This document shows, piece after piece, positions 1 to 10,345 of a stretch of DNA of 64,000 bases; position 1 is the stretch's first letter, and every line of letters begins with the position of its first letter. The stretch comes from Monoplex corrugatus (Eukaryota; Mollusca; Gastropoda; Littorinimorpha; Ranellidae): contig JAPXFY010000031.1 in assembly GCA_030674185.1 (NCBI GenBank), positions 1,033,479-1,097,478 of the forward strand, given 5' to 3'. The notes beneath the pieces were generated by a model. The model was not told the DNA's origin, ran no database searches, and saw nothing but the letters and a program-made list of their open reading frames with translations. Both the position numbers and the translations under genes were made by a program.

Positions 1-365
1 CGTTAGCATGTTATCAAAACTGATGCCAAGGTAGTGTAGGTTGTTTGTTCGCTCGATACTGGTTCCTCTGAACGTAATCATGGAAAGTTTTCACTGGTTG
101 CTTTGTGGTCAAGGGTGCAGAACAGTATATGTGCTTTGGTGGAGATGATTTCCGATCGGTTTCATGACACCACTGATCTATGTTGTTCAACTGTTCTTGG
201 ACTGTTTTGTTTCTTTTTGATGCATTTTTACCTGTCTTGTAGATAGTCCGTCATCAGCGAGGTGAGTATACGGGCTGGTCCATCGTTGTTTAGGTCAGCA
301 AGTCTTGTTGTATCTATGTTGTAGAGAACAGCAGAAAGTGGCGATCCTTGAGGGGTTCTCATCTC
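1..365 (-). pseudogene. Non-LTR retrotransposon RT fragment
   Basis: Reading the minus strand, a TPQGSPLS motif lies at about 336-359, an ADD catalytic-type triplet at about 250-258 and a YLGISFDN motif at about 11-36. These are, in order, the loop before the palm, the catalytic box and the thumb-side motif of LINE reverse transcriptases. The three pieces are in different frames, so the copy is broken by at least two shifts. It runs off the left edge of the window. I infer a CR1/Jockey-like relic; the clade is not certain. Confidence 0.7.
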
Positions 366-711
366 ATAGAGACGATCTTGCAACATGCAAAACGCACAGT
401 CTTAATGATAAACCATTATCATATCTACAACAGAACATTGAATATATATACAATTTTTCTTTTTTTTGTTTTTTCATTTCTTTATAATACAATTTGTGTT
501 TGATATTTTTTCTTTCTTGCATATATTAACATGCTAACATTTCTTCATACGCAGATGACTACTTTGTATGCATGCATAGGTGTCTGTATGTGTATGTGTG
601 TGGGCCTCCATGTGCGCTACAGAATTTGATTTCTTCGTCCACGCATGCATATTCATGGATTGTGCACTATCGATGAATTTATGCATACATTCTTTTTTAA
701 GTGTGTGCTCT

Positions 712-712
<1 letters not shown>
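366..712. other. No gene seen
   Basis: AT-rich sequence with short T runs. No domain, RNA gene or tandem repeat recognised. Confidence 0.5.
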
Positions 713-769
<57 letters not shown>

Positions 770-1004
770 GGTGTGTGTGTGTGTGTGTGTGGTGTGGTGT
801 GTGTGTGGTGTGTGTGTGTATGTGTGTGGTATGTTTTGTGTATGTGTGTATGTGTGGTGCATGTGTGCGTGTGTGCGTGTGTGTGTGTTGTGTGTGTGTG
901 TGGGCGTGTGTGTGTGTGTGTGTGTGTGCATGTGTTTGTGCGCGTGTGTGTGTTTGTACGTGCGCGCGCGCGTGCGTGCGTGTGCGTGTGTGTGGGGTGT
1001 GTGT

Positions 1005-1037
<33 letters not shown>
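713..1037. repeat. Imperfect (GT)n microsatellite
   Basis: Long GT tract interrupted by GTGC, GTGGT and CGCG variants. Open frames across it (poly Cys-Val, poly Thr-His) are composition artefacts. Confidence 0.95.
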
Positions 1038-1038
<1 letters not shown>

Positions 1039-1266
1039 AAGACAAGACAAGCACAAATTTTCGGCCAACTGGCCTTTGTCAAGCGTAGCTTACAAACAAA
1101 CAAAGAACAAATACAAAACTTGGTATCTGATGTTTGTACTTGTATGTAACCTACGCTTGACAAAGAAAATTTGTACCTGTCTTGTTTCTTGTATTAAATA
1201 CGCATCCGCGTTTTTTTCTGGTTCCTGTTTGCTTGAACGCGGGTAGTCATACTTGTTTTGGATGTA
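1038..1266. mobile_element. Fold-back element, internally deleted copy
   Basis: A left arm containing CAAATTTTCGGCCAACTGGC and CTTTGTCAAGCGTAG is followed by an inverted partial match (CTACGCTTGACAAAG, AAAATTTG, CTTG). The flank GTTTGCTTGAACGCGGGTAG ... ACTTGTTTTGGAT matches the inverted flank of the better-preserved copy near 33.9 kb. This is therefore a dispersed family, probably a non-autonomous MITE-like element. No transposase is present. Confidence 0.65.
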
Positions 1267-1299
1267 GGAGTTACGTCAGAGTTTTCATCTTCTATTCAC

Positions 1300-1395
1300 C
1301 TGTAGTGATGCTGGGGATTGTTAAAGTATTGATGGTATCCCCATCTTCTCTGGAAATTCTATGCCAGAAATGTTCCCTTTTTATCACTCTCTGTT
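1300..1395 (+). repeat. Dispersed repeat shared with 30.59 kb
   Basis: This ~90-bp stretch resembles the first part of the insertion at 30,591. Both have GTGATGC/GGGATGC then GGGGA, a downstream complementary ATCCCC, then GAAATGTTCCC/GAAATGTGTTC and TCACTCTC. The GGGGAT...ATCCCC pair could form a hairpin in both copies. Confidence 0.5.
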
Positions 1396-1433
1396 TTTAT
1401 TTTGTGAATGGTACATAATAGTACATGAGAATA

Positions 1434-1717
1434 AGCAAATAATTGGATAAATGAATGAATAAATAAGATAGAAAAAAAAAATAGATAGACAAATAAATAA
1501 ATAAATGAAAAAATGAAAAAGTAAATAGATGAACAAGCAAATAAATAACAACCCAAACGAATAATATAATAACTATAAATTAGTAATAAATGAATAAATA
1601 TCTAATGCATAAACAAAAAACAATGTAAAAATAAATTAATAAAATAAATGAATGAATAAACAGATAAATAGATAAACACATACATACATACATAAATGAA
1701 TGAATAAGAATAATGAA

Positions 1718-1756
<39 letters not shown>

Positions 1757-1760
1757 AACT
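1434..1760. repeat. (AATA)n / (AATG)n simple repeat
   Basis: Tetranucleotide AAAT/AATG tract, purest at about 1711-1757. No coding signal. Confidence 0.9.
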
Positions 1761-1797
1761 ATTTTTCAGAAGTATTTTTTCCTGGGAAACGCCATCA

Positions 1798-1885
1798 GCC
1801 ATAATAATAATGTTTATTTGTATAGCGCATATTCCATATAAAAACATGCTCACCAGCGCTTTACATTTCGCAAGAAAGGCAAAAG
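1798..1885 (-). mobile_element. LINE 3' tail (CR1/L2-like)
   Basis: ATAATAATAATG is followed by TTTATTTGTATAGCGC and, 45 bp later, CAGCGCTTTACA. Read on the minus strand this is an AGCGCT...GCGCTATACAAATAAA hairpin with an ATT-repeat tail, the same layout as the 3' end of the element at 53.1 kb. Only the tail survives. Confidence 0.55.
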
Positions 1886-2064
1886 GTGATAAAAAATGTT
1901 CACAATTACATACACAATAAGATAACAACAAACATTAAAGCTATACAAGTAAGAAGACACATAAGAAACCACAGAATATTAAAATTTAAACACTGACTTA
2001 TGTAATGAAGAAAGATTAACAGATTTTTCATATGAATAAAGAGGCATACTGTGTTTATATATTG
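1886..2064. other. No gene seen
   Basis: AT-rich, no recognisable feature. Confidence 0.5.
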
Positions 2065-2124
2065 CTGCGTGTGTGTGCTTGCGTACGTGTGTGTGTACAT
2101 GTGTGTGTGCGTGCGTGTGCGTTG

Positions 2125-2205
<81 letters not shown>

Positions 2206-2222
2206 TGAGTGAGCATGTGTGT
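2065..2222. repeat. (GT)n microsatellite
   Basis: Nearly pure GT from about 2128 to 2202, with GTGC and GTAC variants upstream. Confidence 0.95.
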
Positions 2223-2504
2223 GTATCACTGTATGTGTACAGCTGAGGAAGGGATAGGGGAGAAATTGAGTGGGAAAGAGACTGAAATACTTTAAGAAAC
2301 TTTTTCAAATCTTTGTTTGTATGTAAATTGTGATGTATGATATGCGAATAGTTCATAAATTGTGAGGAATTTTGATTGTCAAGGTATTAATGCTGTAATA
2401 CTGAAGTTGTAATGTTTTTCCTGTATATGGATTAGAATTTTTCTGTTTTTATCTTCATTCAAAATATTGATTATAATTTTATGTACAACTATTGCATGCA
2501 TAAA
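2223..2504. other. No gene seen
   Basis: AT-rich unique sequence between two microsatellites; nothing supported. Confidence 0.5.
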
Positions 2505-2553
2505 CACACACACACGCATGCAAACATAGCACACGCACACACACACACACACA

Positions 2554-2617
<64 letters not shown>

Positions 2618-2662
2618 ATTCTTACAAACACACACATACACACATGCACGCACACACACACC
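2505..2662. repeat. (CA)n(CT)n(CA)n compound microsatellite
   Basis: CA tract, then CT tract (2554-2594), then CA tract. Confidence 0.95.
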
Positions 2663-2699
2663 TTGCTCTATAGGCCCTTATACAAAATACTGTTATACA

Positions 2700-3035
2700 G
2701 GCAGGAGAGATTAGTCTGATGACAGACTTGCAAACTAAGGCTCTTCAGGTTAGATGAGTTTGAAAGAGGTGGGTTTTCAGGTGCCGTTTGAAGGTTGAGA
2801 AACACTTAGTTTTTCTGAGAGACAGTGGTAGAGAGTTCCATACATTTGGGCCAAAGACAGAGAAAGATTTTTTACCAAAGGTGTCTAGAGAGAAGCGAGG
2901 AACAGTCAACAGTGAGGTGTCAGAAGAGCGGAGCGTTCGAGAAGGTTTGTAACCCTGCAGGAGGTTGGCAAGATAGGATGGCATGTTCTCGTGATAGATA
3001 CACTGAAAGCCATGGCGAGTTCCTGTCATTTACAA
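2700..3035 (-). pseudogene. CR1/L2-like LINE, C-terminal end of ORF2
   Basis: The minus-strand frame 3029-2745 ends with the usual C-terminal signature of CR1/L2 RT proteins. It has a PSRTLRSSD motif, then PRFSLDTFGKKSFSV, then VWNSLPLSLR and FKRHLKTHLF before the stop. About 94 residues survive; the catalytic part is missing. The upstream side is cut by the 3' end of LINE A, so A probably inserted into this older element. Confidence 0.8.
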
Positions 3036-3109
3036 CAAGGTGAGCAAGCTGCCCCTATGGAAAACAGGTAGTAGTAGGCCTCCTTCGGTCATGACTGACC
3101 ATGGACAAA

Positions 3110-3779
3110 GTACATCCGTTCTAATGTCTAGATGGGCTGTCTGCTTGATCCAAGCAGCGTCGCCTGTGACTGTACAGACCAATGCGAGAGAGGCAGTCTC
3201 TGTCGCAGCGGTCGCATATGTATGCTGATGCTGGTCTGTTGGCTGTCATCCCTTTTCTGCGAACTCGCTTTTCTGCTGCAGCAGCTGACAGTTTGTCCTC
3301 ACCAATCCGAAGCTGTTTCTTGAGAGTAGTTCTCCAGCTGTTGAGGTCGTCTGCAGGTCCTCCCAGGACTCAGTGTTGATCTCAAGCGCCTTCATGTCAC
3401 GCTTGCAAACGTCTTTGTATCTCAGCTGTGGGCGGCCAATGTTTCTCTGCCCTGTGGCAAGCTCACCATAAAGGATGTCTTTTGGGATGCGACCATCTTC
3501 CATGCGGCGAACGTGGCCCAACCAGCGCAGTCGACGCTGTCTCAGCATGGTATGCATGGTTGGGAGGCCAGCGCAGGTTAGGACTTCGGTGTTGGTCACT
3601 TTGTCTTGCCAGAAAATGCCAAGTATGCGCCGTAGGCTTCTCAGGTGGAAGGTATTGAGCCTTTTCTCCTGATGAGCATGCGTGGTCCACGCCTCGCTGC
3701 CATACAGCAAGGTGCTGAGGACACAGGCGTTGTATACAGCCATCTTTGTCTTTGTGGTCAGCTTGGGATTTGTCCACAC
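3110..3779 (-). pseudogene. LINE A C-terminal domain with CCHC knuckle
   Basis: The frame 3779-3246 carries the post-RT segment (YNACVLSTLLYGSEAW, LRSLRRILGI, LRWLGHVRRM). After one more frame change near 3245 the minus strand reads ICDRCDRDCLSRIGLYSH followed by RRRC, a C-x2-C-x12-H-x3-C knuckle. It stops near 3126. The same knuckle is seen at 8.8 kb. Confidence 0.8.
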
Positions 3780-3796
3780 CCTTTGTGTGAGGCGGG

Positions 3797-4932
3797 CTAG
3801 TGTTGTGGCTGCCTTCCGATCCTCTTGTCGACCTCTGTGTCAAGGGAGAGGTTATCGGTGATGGTGGACCCAAGATATGTGAATTGATGGATGGCTTCAA
3901 GCTCGTAGTCATCAATGGTGATGGCTGGTGGAGATGGCGTGTCTTGGCCCAGGACGTTTGTCTTCTTAAGACTGATGGTCAGACCAAATTCTTTGCAGGC
4001 CTGGGAGAAGCGGTCCATTAGTGACTGCAAGTCCCGCTGAGTATGGGTCACAACTGCGGCATCGTCGGCAAATAGCATGTCTCTGATGAGGGTTTCACGG
4101 ACCTTTGTCCTTGCTCTGAGGCGGGCGAGGTTGAAGAGCCTGCCATCTGATCTGGTCCGCAGGTGGATCCCTTCTTGCGCTGTGCTGAACGCATGCCTCA
4201 GGAGGAGAGCGAAGAAGATTCCAAAGAGGGTTGGGGCCAGGACGCAGCCTTGTTTCACACCGCTGCGTACGTCGAAGGGCTTGGAGAGGTTTCCGTTGAA
4301 CTGCACCATCCCTTTCATGTTTGAGTGGAAGGACTCAATTAAGCTGTGCAGTTTGGGGGGGCAGCCGATTTTTCGGAGAGCCCTGAAAAGGCCATCTCTG
4401 CTGACTAGGTCAAAGGCCTTGGTGAGGTCAATGAATGCCACATACAGGGGCATCCGCTGCTCTCTGCACTTCTCCTGGATTTCGCGAAGGGAGAAGACCA
4501 TGTCTACCGTGGATCTCTCTGCTCGAAAACCACACTGTGATTCCGGTAGACGCGTTCAGCCAGTTTCTGCAGGCGGATTAGGAGGACCCGAGCATAGACT
4601 TTGCCAACAATGCTGAGGAGCGAGATACCTCTGTAGTTGTTGCAGTCGCTCCTTTCGCCCTTGTTTTTGTACAGGGTGACGATCTTGACGTCCCTCATGT
4701 CCTGTGGTACAGCTCCCTCATTCCAACACTGACAGAGAACTGCGTGCAAAGGGTGCAGAAGAGAAGTCTTGCAGTGCTTGATGAGGTCTGGGGGAATTCC
4801 GTCGTTGCCAGGTGCCTTCCCTGATGCCAGGCTATCAATGGCCTTGCTGAGTTCGTCCGCAGTTGGCTCTGCGTCAAGTTCTTCCATTACCGGCATGCAC
4901 TTGATGGCATCGAGGGCTGAGGGGGACACCAT
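3797..4932 (-). pseudogene. LINE A reverse transcriptase, split in two frames
   Basis: The first frame (4932-4504) has SGKAPGNDGIPPDLIK and the NYRGISLLS motif. The second (4501-3797) has FIDLTKAFDLV with catalytic Asp, GVKQGCVLAPTLF, and FADD at residues 144-147, then FTYLGSTI. Together these are RT motifs 0 to 7. A frame change near 4550 separates the halves, and another near 3800 ends the second. Both catalytic aspartate boxes are intact, so decay is recent enough that every motif is readable. Confidence 0.85.
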
Positions 4933-6292
4933 GTTCTGTGTAGAGGTCGGAGTAGTGTTCCGCCCATCTTTCCATCTGTTGGCTAGGATTGCTGATTACT
5001 TCCCCAGTGGAGGATTTGAGGGGGGCGATCTTGCTCTGTGTTGGTCCCAGTGCCTTCTTGATGCCATCATACATTCCTCGGATGTTGCCTCTTTCAGCAG
5101 CACTCTGTATCTCTTCGCTGAGCTCTGTCCAGTACTCGTTTGCGCAACGCCTGGCGTTAAGCTGAACCTTACTTCTGGCAGCCCTGAGGATTTGCAGGTT
5201 CTTCTCACTGGGTGACCGCTTATACTTGGTGAGTGCGGCACGCTTGGCCTCAACAGTGGGAGTCATCTCTGATGATTTGGCCTCAAACCAGTCGTGGGAC
5301 TTCACAGTTTTCTTACCAAAGGTGGCCATAGCAATGCGGTGCATGGTGTCTCGTAGCGTTTCCCATCTCTCAGTGGCAGAGTCTCTGGGCTGCAATGCAT
5401 CGTATTCTCTCTGAAAGGCCTCTGCGAACTGTTCTACAAGATCTGGCTGAGACATCTTGCTGACGTCAATGCGAGGGTTCCCTTGTTTCTTTGAGCAGTG
5501 GAACTTCTTTGGTTGTAGCCTGATCTTGCAACATACCAGAGAGTGGTCTGTGTCGCAGTCTGCGCTGTGATAAGAGCGAGTGTGGAGAACGTTTTTGATA
5601 GCGGCACGTCTTACTAGGATCAAATCCAGTTGGTGCCAATGTTTTGAGCGGGGATGCCTCCAGGAGACTTTGTGCTGAGGCTTCGTCTTGAAGAAGGAGT
5701 TGGCGATGCACAGTTCATGGCAGGCGCAAAACTCAAGCAGTCGCTGTCCATTCTCATTCATTTTCCCCACTCCAAAGGAACCGAGGCAGAAGGGCCATGA
5801 GTCATTGTCTGCACCCACTCTGGCGTTGAAGTCGCCCAGGAGAACAAGTTGTTCTGTCCTGGGGATGTTCCTTATGGTTGATGCAAGATTTTCATAGAAC
5901 TCATCCTTGGTGTCTGGAGAGGCGGACAGAGTTGGGGCATAAACGCTGATGAGAGTGACATAGCCTTCGGTGGTGTTGAGGCGGAGAGTCAAGAGTCGTT
6001 CTGAACCGCCGCTGCCTGGTTCAATCATGTTCAGCAGGCTGTTCCTTACTGCAAAGTCTACTCCGTGCTCTCTTGGGGCATCAGAACTCTTTCCTTGCCA
6101 GAAGAAGATGTAGTCCCTTTCCTTTAGTGTTCCTGAGTCAGCCAGCCGTGTTTCTTGCAGAGTGGCAATGTCCACATTGAGCCTCTTTAGTTCGCTGTTT
6201 ATGACGGCGGTTTTTCTGGCGTCGCTGATGTCTTGCAGTTCTTGGGAGAGCCCAGGCATCATTGTTCGGACATTCCAACAGCCCAGTTTCAC
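4874..6292 (-). pseudogene. LINE A apurinic/apyrimidinic-type endonuclease
   Basis: Begins MKLGCWNVRTM, the standard start of LINE APE endonucleases. Visible catalytic landmarks are Asn7, Glu47 (LQETRL), Asp154/Asn156 (GDFNARVG), Asp223 (QLDLILV) and Asp249-His250 (TDHSLV). This enzyme nicks target DNA to prime reverse transcription. The frame runs on into the linker before the RT (ERWAEHYSDLYTE), then shifts near 4935. The endonuclease region itself is open throughout 472 codons. The final motif is TDH rather than the commoner SDH. Confidence 0.85.
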
Positions 6293-7066
6293 TGCTGATC
6301 CTTTTCCTGATCCGTTTCCTGAATTTGAATTACTCTTTTTGTTTGGTAATTAACGACCTGCTTTTCAGATTTTCTCCTAATCTTCATGCACCCAATGAAG
6401 AAGGCAGGTCGTGGCGGGACAGCACCTAACTGGCTGGGGGCTGCCCAGCTTAGGTGGGCGGTAGCTGTCCAGTAAGACACGAAGGTCTCTCCCACCGTCA
6501 AAAGCAATCCCTGGCGTCAGCTCTACGCCAGTTGAGCAATGACTTATCACCGGTATCTGTTGCTTTCCGTGTTGTGCCACACTAGTGTTAGTAGCGAGGC
6601 TGGAGTGTCCTCTCCAGGTCGTAGGTGCAGAGTGTTTGTGGATGAATGGACGGATGTAAGCCTGGGCAGTGTAATATGGAAGACAGGCTGTTGCCCATGC
6701 AACTTGTCCCCCCTCTCCACCTTGCTGACAGATCCAAAGGAACAGCAGGGCTGTTGCGTTTTGATGCCAACACGGCCGCAGGAGCTGCCGGAAAGTGACA
6801 AAGTTTGCCATCCAACCGCCTTAGGGGCCCCACACCGGATTTACTGTCAGGGTTTACTCCCTTAGCTAGATGGCCGCGGGTAGCTCTCCAGAGCTGGCGC
6901 CCTTTGATGGATCTAATTTATTTCCACCAGGGTTTCTAGCCACCCTCCTCACCATCCTCCTGAGAGGACTGGTGGGGTTGCTGGTTTAGTCGCCAGCAAT
7001 TCGACCCTGTGACAGGTAGTACTGGGTTCCAGGTTACCAGTAGCGGATACATCTATCCGACCTGAC

Positions 7067-7310
7067 CTATAGTAAAGTGTAGTTATACGATATTATTAGA
7101 GTGGTTCAACATGTAGTACAGGGTAGTCCAATTTTATTTTTCAACGAAGACTTCATGAAAAATTCTGGCAAATATAAACCTGCAAATTTTATAAGGAATT
7201 GCCGAAGATCAAGGTCACGACGAGGCTTGAACGTGTTTTTTTATTGTTAGTTAGGATCTCGTAATTTCAATGAATAATGACTTAGCTTCCAAGTCATACA
7301 TGGTATTTCG
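7067..7310. other. No gene seen
   Basis: Unique AT-rich flank upstream of LINE A. Confidence 0.5.
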
Positions 7311-7400
7311 AAGAGAAACAGACAGACAGAGAGAGAAACAGACAAACAGATAGAGACAGAGACAGAGGCACTGAACTGAGACAGACACATGTAGATAGAA
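7311..7400. repeat. Imperfect (GACA)n/(GA)n tract
   Basis: Repeated GACAGACAGAGAGA-type sequence. Confidence 0.8.
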
Positions 7401-7569
7401 AGATAAAGATCCCTCCTATGCAATGTTATTTTATTTCCTTTGGAAAAAGTGGGGAGGGGTAAATAAGAACAAATGACCATGAAAGTAACCCTCAAAGAAA
7501 AGCTAACGACAAATCGTTCTGATTGTCTTGTATTCAAGATAGGCCACATTGAAATATTAGACATATCAT

Positions 7570-7572
<3 letters not shown>

Positions 7573-7625
<53 letters not shown>
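7573..7625. repeat. (GA)n microsatellite
   Basis: About 25 uninterrupted GA units. Confidence 0.97.
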
Positions 7626-7628
<3 letters not shown>

Positions 7629-7674
7629 TAAACAGATGAATACATAGATGTATGTCTGTTTATGCATGTATATT

Positions 7675-7805
7675 ATGTGTGTATGTGTATCTGTGTGTGT
7701 GTGTGTGTGTGTGTGTGTTGCATGTGTGTGTGTGTGTGTGTGTGTGTGTTGTATGTGTGTGTGTGTATTGCTGTGTGTGTGTGTTGCATGTGTGTGTGTG
7801 TGTTG

Positions 7806-7844
<39 letters not shown>

Positions 7845-7886
7845 ATGTGTGTGTGTGTGTGTTGTGTTGTGTGTGTGTGTGTGTTG

Positions 7887-7950
<64 letters not shown>

Positions 7951-8010
7951 GTGTGTGTGTGTGTGTTGCATGTGTGTGTGTGTGTTGCATGTGTGTGTGT
8001 GTGTGTGTTG

Positions 8011-8073
<63 letters not shown>

Positions 8074-8090
8074 GTGTGTGTGTGTGTGTG
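7675..8090. repeat. (GT)n array with periodic TTGCATG interruptions
   Basis: GT runs broken again and again by TTGCATG or TTGTGT, giving a higher-order pattern rather than a plain dinucleotide tract. The open frames in it are artefacts. Confidence 0.95.
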
Positions 8091-8754
8091 CCTTTCGTAT
8101 CGTAAGGGTGATCTAGAAACAAATAGAGAGGAATAGAAAAAAATATTCAGTAATGTCTGAGACGTATAGGCAACTTGAAGTTACCTTGAAACATTTATGC
8201 ACACGTGAACATTTTATACAATGGGTGTGATTTACCTGTAGTTAACGTATACTGTCTAAACAATGTTTTTTTGTTTTCTTTCATTATCTTCAGGTGCTTT
8301 TTTCACATGACCACAACTAGCCAAGACATCGATATATGTTGCCTGGCCAACTGAAATAGCAGCGGAATATCAACTGAACTAGGAAAGAAGAATGAAGCAG
8401 ACACACCCAGGGACCATCCAGATGAGTCTTCACAACAAAACGCAGCAAGTGACTCTTCCTCACAACACCGTCACTCCTTTCCTGTCCCTTCCACGTCATG
8501 GGATCATGACTATGCCTCACAACAAACTGGACCACAGCACTGCGATCCTTACAACAAGATACAGGTACGGTGATGACTTAAACGTGCAACAAAGTTCTAA
8601 CACACAGACTACCATTAGATAACTCCAGGAGTCAGTTGGTGTTTAGGGGAGAGTGTGATACAAACCCAAAGAAAATGAAGACTGTTGCTAGAAAGAAGAA
8701 AACACACCCAAAGGCTACAAGTACGTCGTCGGCCTCTTTACATTTCAGGAGATG
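8091..8754. other. No gene seen
   Basis: Unique sequence; no domain, RNA or repeat recognised. The last 100 bp may be the 3' untranslated part of the LINE relic that follows on the minus strand. Confidence 0.45.
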
Positions 8755-9090
8755 ATAGTCTGCACCAGGAGGCGTTGTGGTCATGACGTGCACTTTCTGC
8801 TGTGGCTGTGCAGGCCGATTCTTGAGTGGCAATCTCTGTCACATCTGCCACATACAAATTGAGTCGCTGTTGTCTGGTTTCTGGAACGTTGCTTGCGAAG
8901 AGCCCTTTTCTCATCTGCGCTTTGCGCTCTCCTCCTCTCCGCATTCACAACGCCTTGCTGAACGGCTGTCCGCCACGCTGCCCTGTCTTCCGCCAGAGTC
9001 TCCCAAGAGCCTGGGTCAATCCCTGAGCTTCTAAGGTCCCTTTTGCATGCGTCTACAAAGCGTAGCTGTGGGCGTCCTGGAGTTCGCTTC
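8755..9090 (-). pseudogene. 3' end of an RTE-like LINE (A relative)
   Basis: The minus-strand frame shows RTPGRPQLRFVDACKRDLR, then a CGRCDRDCHSRIGLHSH + SRKC knuckle (C-x2-C-x12-H-x3-C), matching the end of LINE A. The endonuclease and RT are absent. The match starts abruptly at about 9090. Confidence 0.8.
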
Positions 9091-9259
9091 CGATTTGTAC
9101 TACAAGTACAATCACAAGTGAACACAGCACTTCCCAAGTGAACATTCAACGTCAAAGTGATACTGGTCAATCACAAGCCACCGCCAGCAAACAGACTGCA
9201 TCCAGTGAAGGTTCCTTGTCCACGATGGGTCATCCCAGGACAGAACAGATAACCAAGGT

Positions 9260-9835
9260 TATAAATGGTGTCCAAGGTTGTCATAGCCGAGGGGTGGCAA
9301 TGGGGACAAGCTCCCATTGTCTATAAAATGCCCCTCACGGCGCGCGTCTCCAACAGCCTCTGACAACTAAGTCCAGCTCCTAGCCTGCTCGTGTGGCTTA
9401 GATATAAGCCCGGCGGAACTGCTACTACTGATAGGAGAAGGAGTGAAGGCGGGTTACTGGCGCCTGAAAACCAGTGCTTTGGGTAGATGGGGCTCATCAG
9501 GCTGGGAAGACAGCTCATCTAAGAGAAGGAAAACTCTGATTTCAAACCTCCGCTGCCTTGCGGCCATACCCACTCAACCCTGAGGAAAAATCCGGAGCCG
9601 GAGTCCCCAAGGCAGTCCGAGGCTGTATACAGCAACGTTCTGGCAACTCCTGCGACGGCACTAGAACCATGTGTATCGGCGCTTGCCTTTCCAATGGACC
9701 ATTCCAGCGACGTGGAGAGGGGGGGGGGGGGTCTGCTGCATGGGTAACAGCTTGCCCTCCACACTTACTTACCTAGGCCTTGCGCTCTGGAGAGGTCACT
9801 CCAGCTTCGCTTTGTAGCGTCGACTAGCGTTGTAG
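9260..9835 (+). mobile_element. LINE 5' leader fragment, opposite orientation
   Basis: GACGTGGAGAGGGGGG, a CTGCATGGGTAACAGCTTG segment and surrounding GC-rich sequence match the leader of LINE A. The match is to LINE A's minus sense, so this piece reads on the plus strand. It sits about 170 bp from a 3' LINE end of the opposite orientation. A run of about 14 G lies near 9720. Confidence 0.5.
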
Positions 9836-10345
9836 AAATGTGGGGCGTGTTATGGAAGTGATGGTGAGGCAGAATTTGATAACAGGGAGAATCTGACAAA
9901 ACACATGAAGATTCACATCGATATAGAGCACAAGAAATGTAAAGTGTGTGAGACAGCTGTTGATCATTATAGCAGTCACACTCAGCACGTCATGTCACTC
10001 ACACATGTAAAAAAGGCTTAGTGTGTAAAGTGTGTGAGACAGCTGTTGATCATTATAGCAGTCACACTCAGCACGTTATGTCACTCACACATGTAAAAAA
10101 GGCTTAGTGTGTAATGAGTGTGGGAAAGCTTTTACTAGTAGAACCGGTCTGACTCGACACCTTGTAACACACACAAATGTAAAGGCTCATGTATGTAAAT
10201 GAATACGATAAAGACTTCAATCAAAAACGCAACTTGCGAAGGCATATGAAATCACACTCAGGTGAAATGCAGTTTGTGTGCCATGTGTGTGTAAAGGGTT
10301 CAGTCAAAACAGCAGCTTAAAAAGGCACATGGACAGTCAGCACAA
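9836..10345 (+). pseudogene. Decayed C2H2 zinc-finger exon
   Basis: Plus-strand segments spell C2H2 fingers in shifting frames. CKVCETAV...H-x5-H is present twice as an 86-bp tandem duplication (9941 and 10027). Then come CNECGKAFTSRTGLTRHLVTH, FNQKRNLRRHMKSHSGE, and VCHVC followed one frame later by FSQNSSLKRHMDSQH. Spacings C-x2-C-x12-H-x3/4/5-H are intact, but in-frame stops and single-base shifts lie between fingers. Zinc-finger arrays of this type bind DNA. The last finger runs straight into the megasatellite. Unmapped introns could explain some breaks, but a pseudogene is more likely. Confidence 0.75.

Larger units (their letters stand above)
3040..7066 (-). mobile_element. LINE A, long RTE-like retrotransposon
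   Basis: About 4 kb read on the minus strand in the order 5' leader, APE-type endonuclease, RT, C-terminal zinc knuckle. The 5' edge is placed near 7066. There, GACCTGACC, a 'TATCCGCTACTGG'-type leader and CAGTACTACCTGTCACAG (minus sense) are shared with the 5' edge of LINE B at 30.37 kb. The protein is interrupted by at least four frame changes (near 4935, 4550, 3800 and 3245), so this copy cannot make one intact polyprotein. Family assignment (RTE-like rather than I/Nimb-like) is an inference from motif wording. Confidence 0.85.

Noticed and set aside
580..1163. Long open frames of Cys-Val or Thr-His across the GT tract
   Set aside because: Pure by-product of dinucleotide repeat reading in every frame; the same is true at 1.9-2.3, 7.6-8.1, 26.7, 37.4, 53.2 and 57.3 kb.
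2825..4616. Plus-strand frames across LINE A
   Set aside because: They are antisense to clear endonuclease and RT motifs.
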